A stretch of DNA of 64,000 bases from Branchiostoma floridae. Taxonomy: Eukaryota; Chordata; Leptocardii; Amphioxiformes; Branchiostomatidae. The first letter of the stretch is position 1. Each line of letters opens with the position of its first letter. The position numbers and the translations under genes were made by a program. This document shows, piece by piece, positions 22,801 through 37,800 of this stretch. The stretch covers positions 14,051,664-14,115,663 of the forward strand of contig NC_049984.1 of the NCBI RefSeq assembly GCF_000003815.2, written 5' to 3'. The notes beneath the pieces are model-generated. The model ran no database searches and had not been told where the DNA came from. It saw only the letters and a list, made by a program, of their open reading frames with translations.

Positions 22801-25800
22801 TGCTACTAGCAAGAAAATTGTTGAAGGCATCATTATGGATGCTGACTTTTGCTAACTGAAGGATCTTCATGTACCTATGATAGGTACCGGTAATCCTCCT
22901 TTTTGTGTGCAAGCTTGAAGCAGGGTAAAGTGGCCTATTGACTGATTTTAACTTCTCATGAATAAACAAAGGTTCAAATATAACCTAAGAATAAGACTAT
23001 CCAATTGAGTTAGTGTTGACAACTGAGGATGTTTGTTGCTAAGGATTTGTTGCTCTACATGATGTTGTAGATTAAGTCCTTGATGAGGCTGTATGGTAAA
23101 GTCATTGCTGACCAGCCTGACCGCAGCGCACCCAGACAGATCGTACTGATGGCCAGACAGTGGACAGCAGGGATCGAGTCCTTCCACAGAGCCTACATGA
23201 CTCAGCCTCTCCTGGTCTTCACCAGTAAGGTGGAGGAAGCTGTGTACAGTAAGGTCAAGCAGGTGGGTTGCCTATGTGCACACCAAATCTTGAAATATTT
23301 GTGGTCTGTTAATTAAACATCTCTGTAGTTGTTGCCCTTACCTCTCCATCACCTTCCCCCTATTATTTTGAAGTGTGAGCAAAACTGTAGCCTCTACCAG
23401 CAGGCTCTGTTGGCTCAGTATGGGTCACATACTGACTCCCTGATATGGCTGGCAGACTCCCTTAGCACACTTTCCCCTCTATTTGTCCAATTTCTACTAT
23501 TTGACCAGCATTCCACAGAGCCTGGTAGAGGCTAGCAAAAATGAAGAATTTACAATATGTCAAATTTTTAAGAATGTAACAAATTGTACCTACAGTTCTC
23601 AGCTTTTTATGCTCTATTTGAGTATATAAGATAACAGAACTTTTTGCACTGGTACTCTGGCATGAAGGAAACTTGTTTCTTGTTTGTTCCTGTCCAGTTT
23701 GTGTTGGTGGTTCCGTCTACTTTGCGGTACACCCAGCTCCTGAGCTTGCTGGACCAGTGTGAGGGGGCAGGACACAAGATTGTGGTGTTTGTTGGGTCTG
23801 ATACAGAAGCTGAAGATGTCACACAGGTAGGAAATGGATACCGGTACAAGTGTTTTATTCAAAGCCTGAGTTTGCTGCTTTCAGCTCCAATAATGGTACA
23901 GTCTCTATTGTTTTGCTACATAGACACCTGTTCTTTATAATACTGGGGTGCCTCAGAAATGACATGTGCTTGAGATGGTTATTTTAAAAGAAGAAATATA
24001 GCTTTTGAGAGTATGCATTTGAATGAACACAAATGAAACACTGACATATAGTTTCATTTCTGTATTTAAGACACAGTAACAATAGTTCCTTTTTACTGCA
24101 TGAAATTGGCATGAAGTTTCACTTCCCTAAGGATAGACCAAGGAGGATTGTGGAGTGGGGTGAGAGTTTTCATGATGTAATTTTTATGTTTTCTATACAG
24201 TCATTTTGTTTCTTGTGGCCATCAGCACTTTTCGTCATTCTCACACTTTCTTTTCATTCTTTTCTCTTCAACAATTCGTTTTTCATTCTTCTACTTTAAA
24301 CAATCACCTCTACCACCACCCCTATCATAGAATCCTTATGGTCTAACCACAACTTAGAGTGCTTTACATTCATAGCTGTTGGTGTAGAAGGGGTTGGTAA
24401 TGAATGATTTATGGATGACAAACTTCATGATAGGTAAGTTAGAGTTGTACATTGTACCATTACATCTTGTTACATGCGATAAGACCTGGCTAAGCGTTTT
24501 TATTAACAGTCACAGCACTGTACTGGCTTAAGTAATTGGTAAATATTCCTATTTTCAAGGACGTAAATACATTTGTTAACAACAACACAGGGGCAACCTA
24601 ACCATGGCAATATTTTTTTACAGTGCTAGTGTTGTTTTAACTTTGTAACTTGGCAAGTGAAGACTTAGATACTCAAAACAAAGCCCATGTAACATCAGTT
24701 CTAACTGCATTAGACTTTTGTTGATGAGGAATGGTTCAGCAGCAGGTCTTTGTACTCAGCTCCATTGGGTTGAGACATAAGTTTTCCTTTGTTTGTCATG
24801 GTCAGTACTTCATGTAGCGTACCATCAGTGGTTTCTAATTCATCTTGCACACCACCATCAACAGCAGACCTTAAGTTTGAGATCAAAAACAAATCATGGT
24901 TTTATTGCTTTGATGGTCAAGAAATCTACAAAATGCTTACATGAATGCACAGTATATTAGTACATTACTGGTATATGTATGTTAAAACTGTTACCTTGTA
25001 CTTTGCAGTTGAATATAGAGCCAATATGGGCAGCATTTTCTCCCTAGCTGTGATGTTTATCTGCTGTAGTAATTGAATGTTTGATTTCACTTTGTTGTTC
25101 AGTTCTTTTTTTTTTATAGACCTTATCAGTATGGGTTGTTCATATTATGCAATGACAGGGTGATGTAACATTTCCCTGTCTTTACCTTGAAGTTATTGAG
25201 GAGATGATCACCATGGCTACCGCTGCTAAGACCGCAACCAGTCCAATCACTGCAACCACAATGCCAGCAATAGTCCCTGAGTGTAATGTACCTGTGGTGT
25301 GATAACTTAATATGTTTACTTCTATATAAAAGCTAGAACTAGCATTTCATAATGTAGTTGTTTGATATGTAATAATTTATGGTACATATATGCTGTTTTC
25401 ACTAGCGGTGACCATTAGAAACATGTAAGATTAAGGCAGAAAGAGGTTTGTTTTCCATACGAGTCTGTGGTATGCAGGTAGAAATATGATCAACATATAT
25501 CCTACTTTCTTTTGAGGGTTTAGGGAAGGAGGGCTTTGATGCATGGAAGTTTTTGTTGGGAGTCACAACAGAAGATGGGGATTCCCTTTCTGAAAGGAAA
25601 AGTCCATTTGTAAACATTCCGGAATGTATGTTGCTCCCAATTATCTATTGTAGCATCCTTTAACCACCCCCCCCCCCCCCCCTCTGGAAAGACTTTTATC
25701 CTACCTTCATTTGATGGATTATCCAAGGGGGTCCTTGATGTAAAGAAGATGTTTTTGTTGTCTGGAGTCACAATAGAAGAAGTGGATTTCCTCTCTGAAA

Positions 25801-28800
25801 GGAAAAGTACAAATTTTGTAAATATTTACTGAATATATCTTGCTACCAATCATCTATTGTATGTTAGCAGGACTCTGTGTCTGTGAATCGTACATCGCTT
25901 AAGCCTGTTCGCATGGAATGATAAGAATACATAATTGTGAGTCTCAGATCATAAATCTTACAGGTATGCTCCCTGTGGCCATGATAATCTAAATCATACA
26001 TATACTAGTATTTAGATTGTGGAGTAATGTACATGTACATGACCTCTGTATTAAGCTTGGGCATATGTTTTTAATGCTGCATTGGCTTACATGTCAAAGA
26101 AAAGTTATAGTCACTAGTAAGGTTCCAAACCTAAACATGAAGCAGTAGCCCTATGTTTTGAGAGGGCACCTCAATAGCATGTACATTTGATATTGGTTTA
26201 TCTTTGTTGCTTAGTACACATTTCAACCATACCCCTAGTAACAGTGATGTTGAAGTTGCATCTCACTCCCAGGTGATAGAGTGGTGGGGGTGATAGATGT
26301 ATCAGGAACCTGAAAGGGCCATTTGCCCAGTGGCTGATGTTGGTGATGGTCAAGATGATGTCTAGTTCTCCAGGTCTTACTCTCTCTTCCCTCACACTGA
26401 CATCAGGGAAATCCAAGTAGCTGGCATTGGCACCACCCATGCCTTCAGAGGAAGAAATTTTTGAGAAAGTCTTGTCTTCAACTTAGTTCAAGTGCAACAT
26501 TTTACATGTCATGTGCATACCTTGCACAAACCAGTGGGTTTAAATCTGAATGTACATGATTTCAGCATGCAAAGACTTTTGAAAAATGTTAGGATTGAGG
26601 GTAACAGAAACTTTAAGACAATATATGTTCTACATACCACCATTTTCATAGAAGGAAATGATCTTGAAATCTCCTTCCTTTTGAGCTGGTGTCTGCCCAA
26701 ATAGTTGGACAGTATATGATGAGTGATCATCTGGCACTCCAGTGGCTTTGGCGACAATAGAGAGGCTGGCACCGTCATGAACCGTCTGGTTTGGAGGACA
26801 TTTGTCGAAAACAATAGATCCTATAAAACAGAATCATGCTTAACTTACTAGTATTGAATATGCTGTTGCTCATTAAGTGCTTACAATTACAACATATACA
26901 TTTCAAACACGTAATGTCAGGCCCTTTGTGTAAATACTACTAAGTTCTGTGACTGGGTTTTAAAACATTTAAGATTTTTTTAAAAGATACTTTACACTTT
27001 TCTACAGTGTATAAAAGAGGTCATTGACATGAGGCTTTGGTGTCAAGTATGACCAGCCTAGAAACATACACTTGACTAGTTTGATACCCTGACATGTTCT
27101 TATACAAGTCTGATTGATTAGTATAGATAGTGACAGATATGTATAGTACACATTGCTCATGGATTGAATACTTACCATTGATACCTCTTTTATGGGGATG
27201 CAAGAAAAGTTTAACAGAACTGGTATTAGTTGGTTAAAGAATCTTTCATTTGAAATTTGATCATTTGCATTCGGACTGTCTTCATGCCATGCATAAGAAA
27301 AATATAGGCAAAACCATCATAATTATCATCATCATCATCATCATATATTATAAAATGATATAATGTAAATTACCATTTTTGTCAATTGCTCCACTTCTTA
27401 AGATGCTCAATTTTATGTTATGTATATGGTGAAAATATCAAGATTCTTACCTTTTGCATATGGCAGCAGACAGGTCACAAGGATTCCCCAAAACTGCACC
27501 ATGATAACCATCAAGCTTTCTGTGAAAAGAGGATTCTTTGTGTCAATGTATTTTATGCAAAGAAAAGTTGATTTTAGGCCAAAGCAATTTAACTTGTTCT
27601 TTTAAAGATAATGCTGGGCCAGACCCTGAAAACAGAGTAAAAGGTCTGTCCCTTGGCACACTCATGTCGTTTTGGTCACAACAAAGTCAGCTGCAAAGTC
27701 CCTGCCTTTTTTTCGTGTTTTGGCTGCCTGTTTTGTCCCATACTCAGCAAATGAAAAGCATATTCTGGCCACTTCTTATGCCTCTGTGAGTGCTCTGTCG
27801 GAGACAAGCCCAGTCAGGCTCAGGCTATGTTTCAGGCTACCTGTACATTACAAATTAACTTATTGTGTACACAGCTTTTCATGCATGAATAGATGACCTT
27901 CTCTGTTTGAATAGCTTCCGTCACTAACAACACACATACCTTTTGTGCCATTCTATTTTTACACCACAAGTTAAAGGCCACTCACCTGAAACTGCGAATG
28001 AACCGGAAATAGCCGTAGGCCTTTATTGCGCCTGCGTCCACATCTGCGCATTGCATGACGGTTGTTGAGTTTAATGCCACATGAAAAGACATTTTTCCTT
28101 GATTCTTCAGATTAACAGAACAAAAATGAAATATCAAGTTAAAAATTTATGCAGACCAAAAGCTCTTCCTAGTGGCACAGAGACAGAAAGTTTTTTCAAT
28201 GTGGTGTAGTTCCTTCACAGTCTGCTAGGTGGTGCTTATTTCTGAAAATTTGGTGTTGGTTCGTTTGTGTGACTGTAGACATTGTGCATAAATTTTATAG
28301 TTTTGGCATGTAGGTATAGATGATGGTATCATGCTCTTATTGTACAAATTATGACATCATTTGCATAACGTAATTTGCATATTTAAAGCAACAAGAAAAT
28401 AGTACAATGCACTAATGATTGTAATAATATATTCATTAATTTTGTAGGTTAGAGATGAATGTCATTAGATGTAGATTAAGGAATGACTGAGTGCCTGCAA
28501 AATTACAGCTTTAAGATTTGTTATTTGTACTATGCAGATTGCTGATGGATATTTTGAACCCTCAAGAGATCGATACTCAAATTTAGCAGAATTGCCATTT
28601 AAAAATTTTGCAAATGAAGAGTAAAGACTAAAAGTTATATTAAGCGTGAAAATAAAAGTCCTAGGTGGCACTGCAATAAACTGGAGCTGAAGTGGAGTGA
28701 ATTAGTGGGTATTGTGAGAAATAAATTTAACTTTCTACAATATGATAAATGAATGCACGATTGAGAAGTAGGGCTTTATTGGACAGTAGGGGACAAGACT

Positions 28801-31800
28801 AAAGCGAAAGAGAGCTAGGATGGATTTTGTGTAAAATGTATTTTTTCCCTCGATTACAATCACATTTTGGTTCAAAAGAAAGGTCTCTTTTGCATAAGGA
28901 ATGTTTTGAGAGCTAACAGGTGTTGCAAGAATCCTTAAGACGGCAAAATTGTTGAAGCTAAACAAAATTTCACGACCATTCCCACCACCACAGAAACACA
29001 ATCCTTCTTTATCTGTGCAGATATGCATTTGCCTTCAGGTGAGAACTTCTGCATTTTCTTAAGAGATTTAGTTAATGACAGTGAATTATTTTTCTGTGTT
29101 TCAGCTCCTCAAGAGCTATAGCCACTCTACGCTGTATGCTCATACGGACCTCCATCAGTATGAGATAGACAAAGTGAAGAAAGAATGGTCGACACACCAC
29201 AGCCGAGGCTCCCAGCCTGTCCTGGTCATGACAGACACAGTCATACAGGACCTGCACATCAGGGACGCCACCTGTGTCATACACTACAGCTTCGCACTCT
29301 CTCCGCTCAAGTTCAGCGCACGGCTGGGATGTATGTCTCACAGCTTCAACAAGGATGCTACCAAGGTTTGCGATTCAGATCTTAGGCCTTCACTGAGTTG
29401 TAATGACATGTATTTCAGCAACTCAAAGTTGACTAAAGATGAAATCAGTCATGACGTATGGTAGGCATGTATTGTTGTCTGGGTGTGATGTAATTTTGTT
29501 TGATGTCATTTTCCCACTTCTCTGTCAGTAATGCTTTTTGACGACGCCTCAGGGGAGTCGTCAAGTGGTATATTTTGCATTCAGTCTGCAAAAATTCTAG
29601 GAATTGCACAGGCATTTCCACAGGAATGCAGTATGCTGGGTATGCAAGCCCTCCCCCCCAAATCTGTTCCAGATGTATCTCTGGTATGCAATGGTGGAAT
29701 GTAGGTCACACTTGCTCCCTGGAGGAATTTGTCCTTTGAAACTAGACAGGGAACTCTGCACAATGGATCACGTTGTCTTGGTTGTTGTGTTATGTTATGA
29801 AGGATACATTTTCTTTTCTAGAGCTTGTTCAAGCCATACGCCACAGGCAGACAGGAAATACTTCTGTAGTGCTCAGCTTTAGGTTTAGGTCACTGGCAGA
29901 CCATTGTGCTGTACCGGGGATAGTACATTTCTGCTGGCTGTAGGTTTATGTTACATGTGGGCTAGTATTTTGTGCCAGGGATAGTGCGACAGGGAAGTTC
30001 CAGTCTATTTCTGATTTGAGCTGTATTGTTGTACCCTCAATCGTCGTCATGGCAATAATACATTTTTATTGCCAGTCTTGTTTGTAGTTATTTCTTTCTA
30101 CAAACAGCTTTACTTAATGTATAGACAGTTATGCTGTTGTAAATATGACTTGTTCAGGAGAAGACGAATGGAGACACAGGCTGTGTGTCTAATAATCTCT
30201 CTTTCTACGAACAGCTTTAATAAATATATACATGACAATCATCATGGATTTTTTGCAATGCCCTTTGTACAATATACACTGTACCTGTTGTGGACATGAC
30301 TTGTCCAGGAGAGGAAGAGTGGAGACACAGAAATGCATGTCTAACATAATACTGACCCCTTCTCTATTATGTTGCACAGGAGAAGAAGAAAAGCCCAGGC
30401 TGTGTTTCGTATATCCTGGTGACGGAGACCTGTACCACGTTCCCCGTGGGCCTGCAGGAGATCGTGACCCTGTTGAGGAGGTCAGGAGGTCATGTGTTGC
30501 AGGAGCTGTTGGACATGTGCAACAAGGCCTGGCTGGTGGGTAAAAGGGTTCACTAAGTCATTTTCACAGTTGATGATGATGACAAAAATAATTGTTCCTT
30601 AACTATTAACCTAAAAAGATATGCTTCAACATTTTTTTATTACTTTGACAGTGTATCCTCTTGTAATTCTTTCAATCTGGTCTGTCCCTTTAATTAACAC
30701 TTATTCTATTCTAAAGAATGTGGATTCCTATGATGTTTGACTCAGGCTAAGCAGGTTGGGAGAGTGGACAACAGTTTCTGCCATGCTATGAAGGCATTTG
30801 GCCACTGTGCTGAGCAGGCCAGGTGTAAGGCCAGACATGTTGTACTACCAGAGGTGGACCAGCCAGGGGAAGGGATGCCTACTGTAGGATATGTGAAGGT
30901 GAGAAACCTACTTGTGAACAGAAAATAAAATTTCTGTTACTGGGGATGTTTTGTCATCTGTACAGTAATGCTCGTAGGTAGCCTGATCTTATCCTTCCAA
31001 GTGACTGCTGGCTCAATACTTTCACTGAGTACCAGTAACCCAGCCAGCGAAAGTATTGAGCAAGCAGTCACTTATCATTTGGTCAGGGTAGCTAGTAGGA
31101 TGTAGTGAGATTAACACCCAATATTACTGCTGAAGTGAAATTGAAGAGATTAGTTGGCGTATACTTGACATTCTTGTATAGCTTTTAACACAGTCTGTTT
31201 CATTGATGCACATGTATGGCAGTTAGCATTCCAAAGTAAGAATAGCTATCCTATACACATTTGCATCCAGTCATACAAAAATGCAAGTCATTGTAATGCT
31301 CAAACAGTTACCTTTATGTGGTGCCTATTTTGTGTACCTGTAAGTATTTTTTTTTCATGACTGAATGATGAAATTTTTAAATTGTCAGGTCCTGGTGACG
31401 CATGTGGTAGATGCCAATTGTTACTATGGACGTATTGTTAAACACTGGGACTGGGACAGGAGGGCGGTACCCAGGGAGAACACGTGTCTGCCTCTTATGG
31501 CAGACATAGGGCTGCACTACAGCAGACAGGAGAATAAAGTACCAGTCTGTAAGTACATCTACAGCATGTATAATTCAATGTCCAAAAGTATGTGTATGAG
31601 TATGACAAAATTTAGTATGTCTAGATCAGTTGGTAGAAAAAGTAGTAAAGAAGAGGCTTGCCACAAATTGTTGGGAGTTGAAGCCTTTTGCTCATTGTCT
31701 TGACAAAATTTGTCTGGTTTGTTTGTTAATAACTTAAAGATTATACGAAAATTGTAGCCAGATTAAATCTCACTTATAGCAGCCTGCTCAACGTTTGGCC

Positions 31801-34800
31801 TGCCTCCTAGAAGGGGAGGGGCCAGTTACAGCCCTGGACAGCAGAGTTTTTGTTACACAGACTAATTTCTCCCCTCCCCATGTTTTTCAGCTGGGAATGT
31901 GCATTGAACTGTAATGATATAAAAAGAGAAACAATAATGACAAATGATATTCTCCTTCCCCAGTGACAGCCCAGGTAGGTGACATGTGTGCTGTACGGGA
32001 CATGCAGAACACGTTCCACAGGGTCCGGGTCACCAAGATCACAGCTACTGACTTCACCAGCAGGGCCAGGGTCTTCTATGTAGATGAGGGGAAGACAGAG
32101 GAACTGGAGGTTACAAAACTCCTGGTACTACCAGAACACTTGGCAACAGTACCAGCACAGGTACAGTACACGAATGTGTGTGTGTTTGTATGTCTTTGTA
32201 TGCATCTGTGCGTGTGTGTGTTTGTGTGTCTCTCTCTGTCAATCCCTTTGTGTTTGTGTGTGTATGTTAGTGTGTGTGTATGTGTGTGTGTGTGTGTGTG
32301 CGTATGCATATGTGTCCTTTGCATGGCCATTGGTTTATTGGACAAGGTACGCTTTAAATTTAAAATTCTTATTGAAGTATGATATGCAGTACTGTACATG
32401 TTGGACATGAATAAACTTAGTCTTATCATAGTCTAAACTTAGTCTAATCTTAGTCATTTATTTCTTTTATATTACCTAAATCTGAATGGTTGTTGCACAC
32501 ATGTCCCCAGGCTGTGGAGGTATTTCTCTGCGGAGTGTGTCCAATTGATCAGGACAAGCAGTGGACAGACAAGGCCTCGGCCTTCACCCATGCACTGGTC
32601 AGTAGCAAGGAGCTGGACGGCAGGGTGGCCCTGTGGTCAGTAGAAACAATTACTTAGTAAACTAGTCTTTAAGTCTTAACCTTCTCCTTGCTGTAATAAC
32701 ACTCTGGCTCTTTGAACTGGTTATTCCAGTGCTGGCTCATTGTATTGGTTATTTCAGTGCTGGCTTGTTGTATTATATCAGGCAGCTAGAAGATTAAATC
32801 ATTCTATGTAATAGTTCATATAGTATGTTCTAAGTCAAGCTTGAAACTTACTTGAACCACAAACATTATACATTTGTCTTACATGTATCTTTGATAGAAG
32901 ATTTGATGTTGATTGAGTACACAATTGTTGTTACTTGAATGTTAAACAAAAGTTGTAACACCAATCTGTTTTCCCCTAGTTTGGGGCACACCTTGTGGAT
33001 GGAGTCCTTGGTGGAAAGAAAAGTTTTACCAGGCATCAAAGCTACAACCAATAAACACAACATCAGGAGGGAGCTTGTACATGTATGCCTGGCTGAAAAC
33101 AACCCAGATGTAGGTGAAATCTTTGCATTTCCTCTTATTCCTAAAACATCTTCCCTCCTTTCAGGATATGTAGTACTGTTTGATATGGTGTTGTATGCAT
33201 TGGCATTGTCAGATCAGTGACATGTAACGGAATATCTATTTGTTCCTGTAGGAAAGATTGTTCCATTGACCTAGAAAGAGTTATTTGATATACTTATTAT
33301 AAAAGATGGAGATTTTGATGGAGTAAAGACGTCTCACATAACCTGGGGAGATATCGTGATCAGTTTGTGGATCAAATTGGCATGACAACCCTGTATGATC
33401 TTTAAACCCACTGACAAGTATCATAATCCCAACACATTCTTTGATTTCCAGCATGTATCTCTCCTGAGACAAGCCTGTGATGGAAAGATTACCCTCCCTG
33501 AGTACAAGCCTCCATCTAAGGCTCCCCCCGCCAAGTCTGGGCTGAAGTACAGCAGAGCCAACCCTCCCCCTACAGCCACCCTGCCAGGGGGTGGGTTTGA
33601 TGAGGTGTATGTGTCAGCAGTGGAGCATCCTGGGTTGATGTATGTGCAGAGAAAACACTATGCCAGGAAGTGAGTTTTTCAAAGTATCTTACAGCAAATA
33701 TTTAGATACAATTTGAAAAGAGACACAATGCATGTTTTGTACTCAGCCTGTTTAGAAATAGTCAGCCTATTTAGAAATAGTCAAGACTTGGATTCAAGTA
33801 GCCTCTTTTTACAATTATAATGTTTATCACTGACACTGTTCATTGTCACATGTATGTCTCTTATGTATCCCCAATGTACTTGCAGTTAGCTTCTGGGTAT
33901 GAATATGAACTTAATGCTTGGTACATCAGACATCTTCTGGATCTTTGGTTTGAAAAAGAAGGTCTTTCTATTTTAAGTTTACTCACAGTAACACATCCTA
34001 TTGTCTATACATTGTGTAAGGTATTGTTTAAAATTTCTTACATGACTTTGTGTAAAATTTGACAAGCATTTGGGAACACTGAATTTGGAGATGATTTACC
34101 TGAGATCTTGGTACAGTCACCAGTCTGTTAGATTTTAGATGTTAAGAACTTTTTACTGTCAAGTCTATTCACAACATATTTACTCGTGTGTGTAAGGCTG
34201 GAAGTTCTGACAGCAGAAGTCAACAATGAGGAGAAGCTTGCAGCTGCACCTGCGCTGCAGCAGGTAGCACCTGGGCGGCTGTGTGTCGCTGTCTTCCCTC
34301 AGGACAACAGGTAACGTTATTCTTTTCAACAGCCACTTTTTTTTTTTAAATCAAACACTGAAACCGCCAGAACACTTTGCAACATTGCCAGATTTCCTGG
34401 GGTTTGTTTAAACTTGAAACTGACGGGAAACTCAAACTCAGGCAAGCTACCAGGCCTACTTTGCATAGCAATGCTGATGACCCTGACTGTGCTTACATGC
34501 AGCACAGGATCAAACATATGATATCATATGTTATGGGACTAAATGAACACTAGCACCCATTTTCCATATATTCTTTGCTCTAAGAAAATTAATTACTGAT
34601 TTTCTAAAAACATTTATCTAATGTTTAGTCAATAATGTCCATACCAACTAAGTCCCATAAATTCCAGCTGTTTTCAAGAGTACTTTTTACCATAGTAGTC
34701 AGACAATGTGTTTATGATGTCAGCATAAACAACAAATCTATTTGCATGGTAGAACAGAAAAGTTAGAGTGCCTCTCAGACTTGACCTTGATTACCTGCTG

Positions 34801-37800
34801 ACAGATGGTACAGAGCTCGGGTAGAGGAGCTGCAGGGTGACGAGATGTGTGAGGTGTTTTACCTGGACCATGGAGATACAGCTATCATCCCCAGGAGCTC
34901 CTTAAAGGAACCATGGAAGGAAGTCATGCAGGTAAGTGTGAAGATTTTAGCTTCTTTGCACCAATCAATGGGATGTACTGAAGCGAGTGTGAAAGAAGGT
35001 ACAATGTGTATTACATTACAGGTTTGATACTGTTTGTTGTCATAAGTTTCCTGAGATTCCGTGTACTTCCTTTACTCTTACTGTACTTTAGTTGGACACA
35101 GAGATGACTGGTACTTTTCCATTTGTACCACAGCTTCCCTTCCAAGCCATCGAGGCCTGCCTAGGCTCTGTCCAGCCCCTGCATGGCCAACAGTGGACAG
35201 AGGAGTCCGGTGACGAACTGTGGGACATGGTGTTTGAGAAAATGCTATTTGCTCAGGTAAACTGCACTGTTGATATGTAAAAAAATGCACTTGTTGACAG
35301 ATCAATCATGATAGCTGGATAAAAACTACAGCTTACAGGGCTTGAAATACCACCTGCATACAGGTTGGTGCAGGTAAAATTTGTGCCCCAGGCATTTTTT
35401 TTCATTTCTTTATATCCGCCCCTAGAATTCACAATATTAGTTCACTTTTAGGGAGAATGTTTCATTTTCGCACAGGGGTAATTTGGAACAGTTCAGTGTT
35501 GCATGGGAAGGGGTATGGCTAAAATATGCTGTTTTTGCTCTCAAGCAAATGTTGGCCTTTCTAATTACATTTCACTTTTTCTTGTTGTATTTTGGTCAGA
35601 TATCTTTCATGATTAATTTCATTGATTATGAGGATCTTTGTTGTTTGATTTTTTGTGTAGGTCCTGTCTGTTGGGCCCTCTGAAAACGGGAATGCCAATC
35701 GCTACAAACTCGAGCTGTATGACACATCAGCAGAGTATGATATTATCATCAGCCAGGAGATGGTCATGCAAGGTCATGGGGTCATGTCGGGGTCACCAGA
35801 GTTTATCAACCTGCTGTTTCCCATGGCAAATGACCCTGCTTGGTTAGTTCTACATGTTTCACATTAACTATTTGTATTACAATAACTATGTTAATTATCT
35901 ATATCATTTTGTACTAACTTTGTATACCAAAGACTCAATGAAGTCAATGATGTCCCAGAGACTTGGTAGAAATCCAAAGTCCGTGCCTCATGTGGACCAA
36001 AATCCACATCTGAAGCTCAAAAGGTCTTCAGTAGAAGTACCTATTAAAGATTTGTTTTACATTAAAACTAAAAAGTACTCTTGCTGCAAGGTTTTGAATT
36101 TGCAGTGCAATTCATATCTTTATCTTTATTAACTTGTTTTGTTCAGGCTTGAGTCCCACCCTACCCCTGCAGAGCAGATCAGTCTCCTGTGTGCACAGCT
36201 GTGTCAGACTTCTGACCCAGAACACATGGTGGGCCTGGCTAAGCAGATCGACAGCGTTGTCATCAACAACCCTACGTGAGTTCTTCCTGTCTCTGTCACT
36301 AGATGGTATGACAGATTTATTTACAGTGAAATGTCAATCTGGACTCATCTTGCCATTGTTGTAAATGATCATCTGTACGTTATTCACCATATCAGTGATA
36401 ATAAAATGCGACAATAGCCTCTGTTTCTATAGATTTTTTTCACTGGTCATTGAACATGTTAGGGAATACAAATACTCAATTTTATACACAATTTCCTACA
36501 CAATTTAGTTTTTCCTATTTTGCCACAATCTGAATCTGTATGTACAACTTACGAACACAACTCTTATTGTTTCAGGAAACATGAGACCATGCGAGAGACC
36601 AGAGGAGTGAGCTCTGTGTGCCTGATACTGGGGTACTGTATGGAGCCTGCCGTGTTGGAAAACCTGGCGGTCAGTCTGGGGCACATGGTCATCAACAGTC
36701 AGGCCAACTGTGAGGAGGTCAGGACCTCTGGTGGACTCAGGACACTCTGTAGACTGCTGAAGAAGGTATGGCTGATGCTGAAGTTTTTTTTGGGGTGTAA
36801 TTTCAAAGCTTTCATCTCAGAAACATCGCAAAAGCACATCTGAGTAACATGTCCTTGGTGCTGAAGTGCCTTTTGCCGGATTAGTCTTGGATATGGGCTG
36901 GTAAAGGCAAGTCTGTCATGATAATGTCATTCTTATAAGTTATGTTTTTTGTGTAACTTATAATACACTATTTGTTGGATGAAAATAGAACACTGCCCTG
37001 GTGCTGAATGTCTCAGGACATCATCAGGCATCACCAATTTAATTTGTTGGTTCATGGATTTTCAAAGAATAAAAAAAAACTATCATGAAAACAAAACCCA
37101 AGGACCAGGTTTATGCCTTGGTGCACTCAAGTTTATGGAGAAGACATGGTCATATTCAAGTTTTCCTCCCTGCCTGTTGCATTTATGATGTCCGCATGCT
37201 ATATTCACTATTTTCACTTTCAAAAATCTATAAACCAAGATATTAAATTGGTGTGGCCTCATGCTGTTAAAACATGCATGACGGTTCTTTGGTTTGTGCT
37301 TTGCAGGACTATACACCAGAAGTTCAGAAGCAGCTGGTATGGGCCCTGAAACATCTGGCTCTGAATGAGAAGAACAAACAGGCCATAGAGGAGCTGGGTG
37401 GGCTGAGAACTCTGTGCCAGCTTCTGGCAGACACTGAGAGCGTGCAGGTCCAGGAGAATGTGTGTCGTTGTCTGGGCAACCTTGTCACTGAAAATAAGAA
37501 GTAAGTTATGTGTCTGAGATCACAGCCAAAAAAGAAGTGTTCTGATATGATAGTTCATTATGTTTTTAAGTTCTGTTCAACATATCGCCACTAGCAATGT
37601 TTAGAGCAAAGCCCTTTAATTTTTTTTCAGTGCTGATGATTATGCTTTTACAAATTTTCTCGGCATTGTATGTCTATTGGTCATGGCTTTTAGTATGTGA
37701 TCAAGGACCAGGTTACCTTTGCCCAATAAGAAGTGCCTCCTATCTCCTTGACAGAAACTGCAGTGCAGTTGCAGAGTGCGGAGGCCTGCACACCGTATGC

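Noticed and set aside
27330-27350. ATC repeat resembling a short CRISPR-like array
   Set aside because: A simple trinucleotide microsatellite without spacers; CRISPR arrays are not expected in an animal genome.
32076-32429. Open frames of 100-140 codons on both strands around 32.0-32.4 kb
   Set aside because: Beyond exon 20 they run through a TG microsatellite and translate to low-complexity Cys/Val or His/Thr runs.
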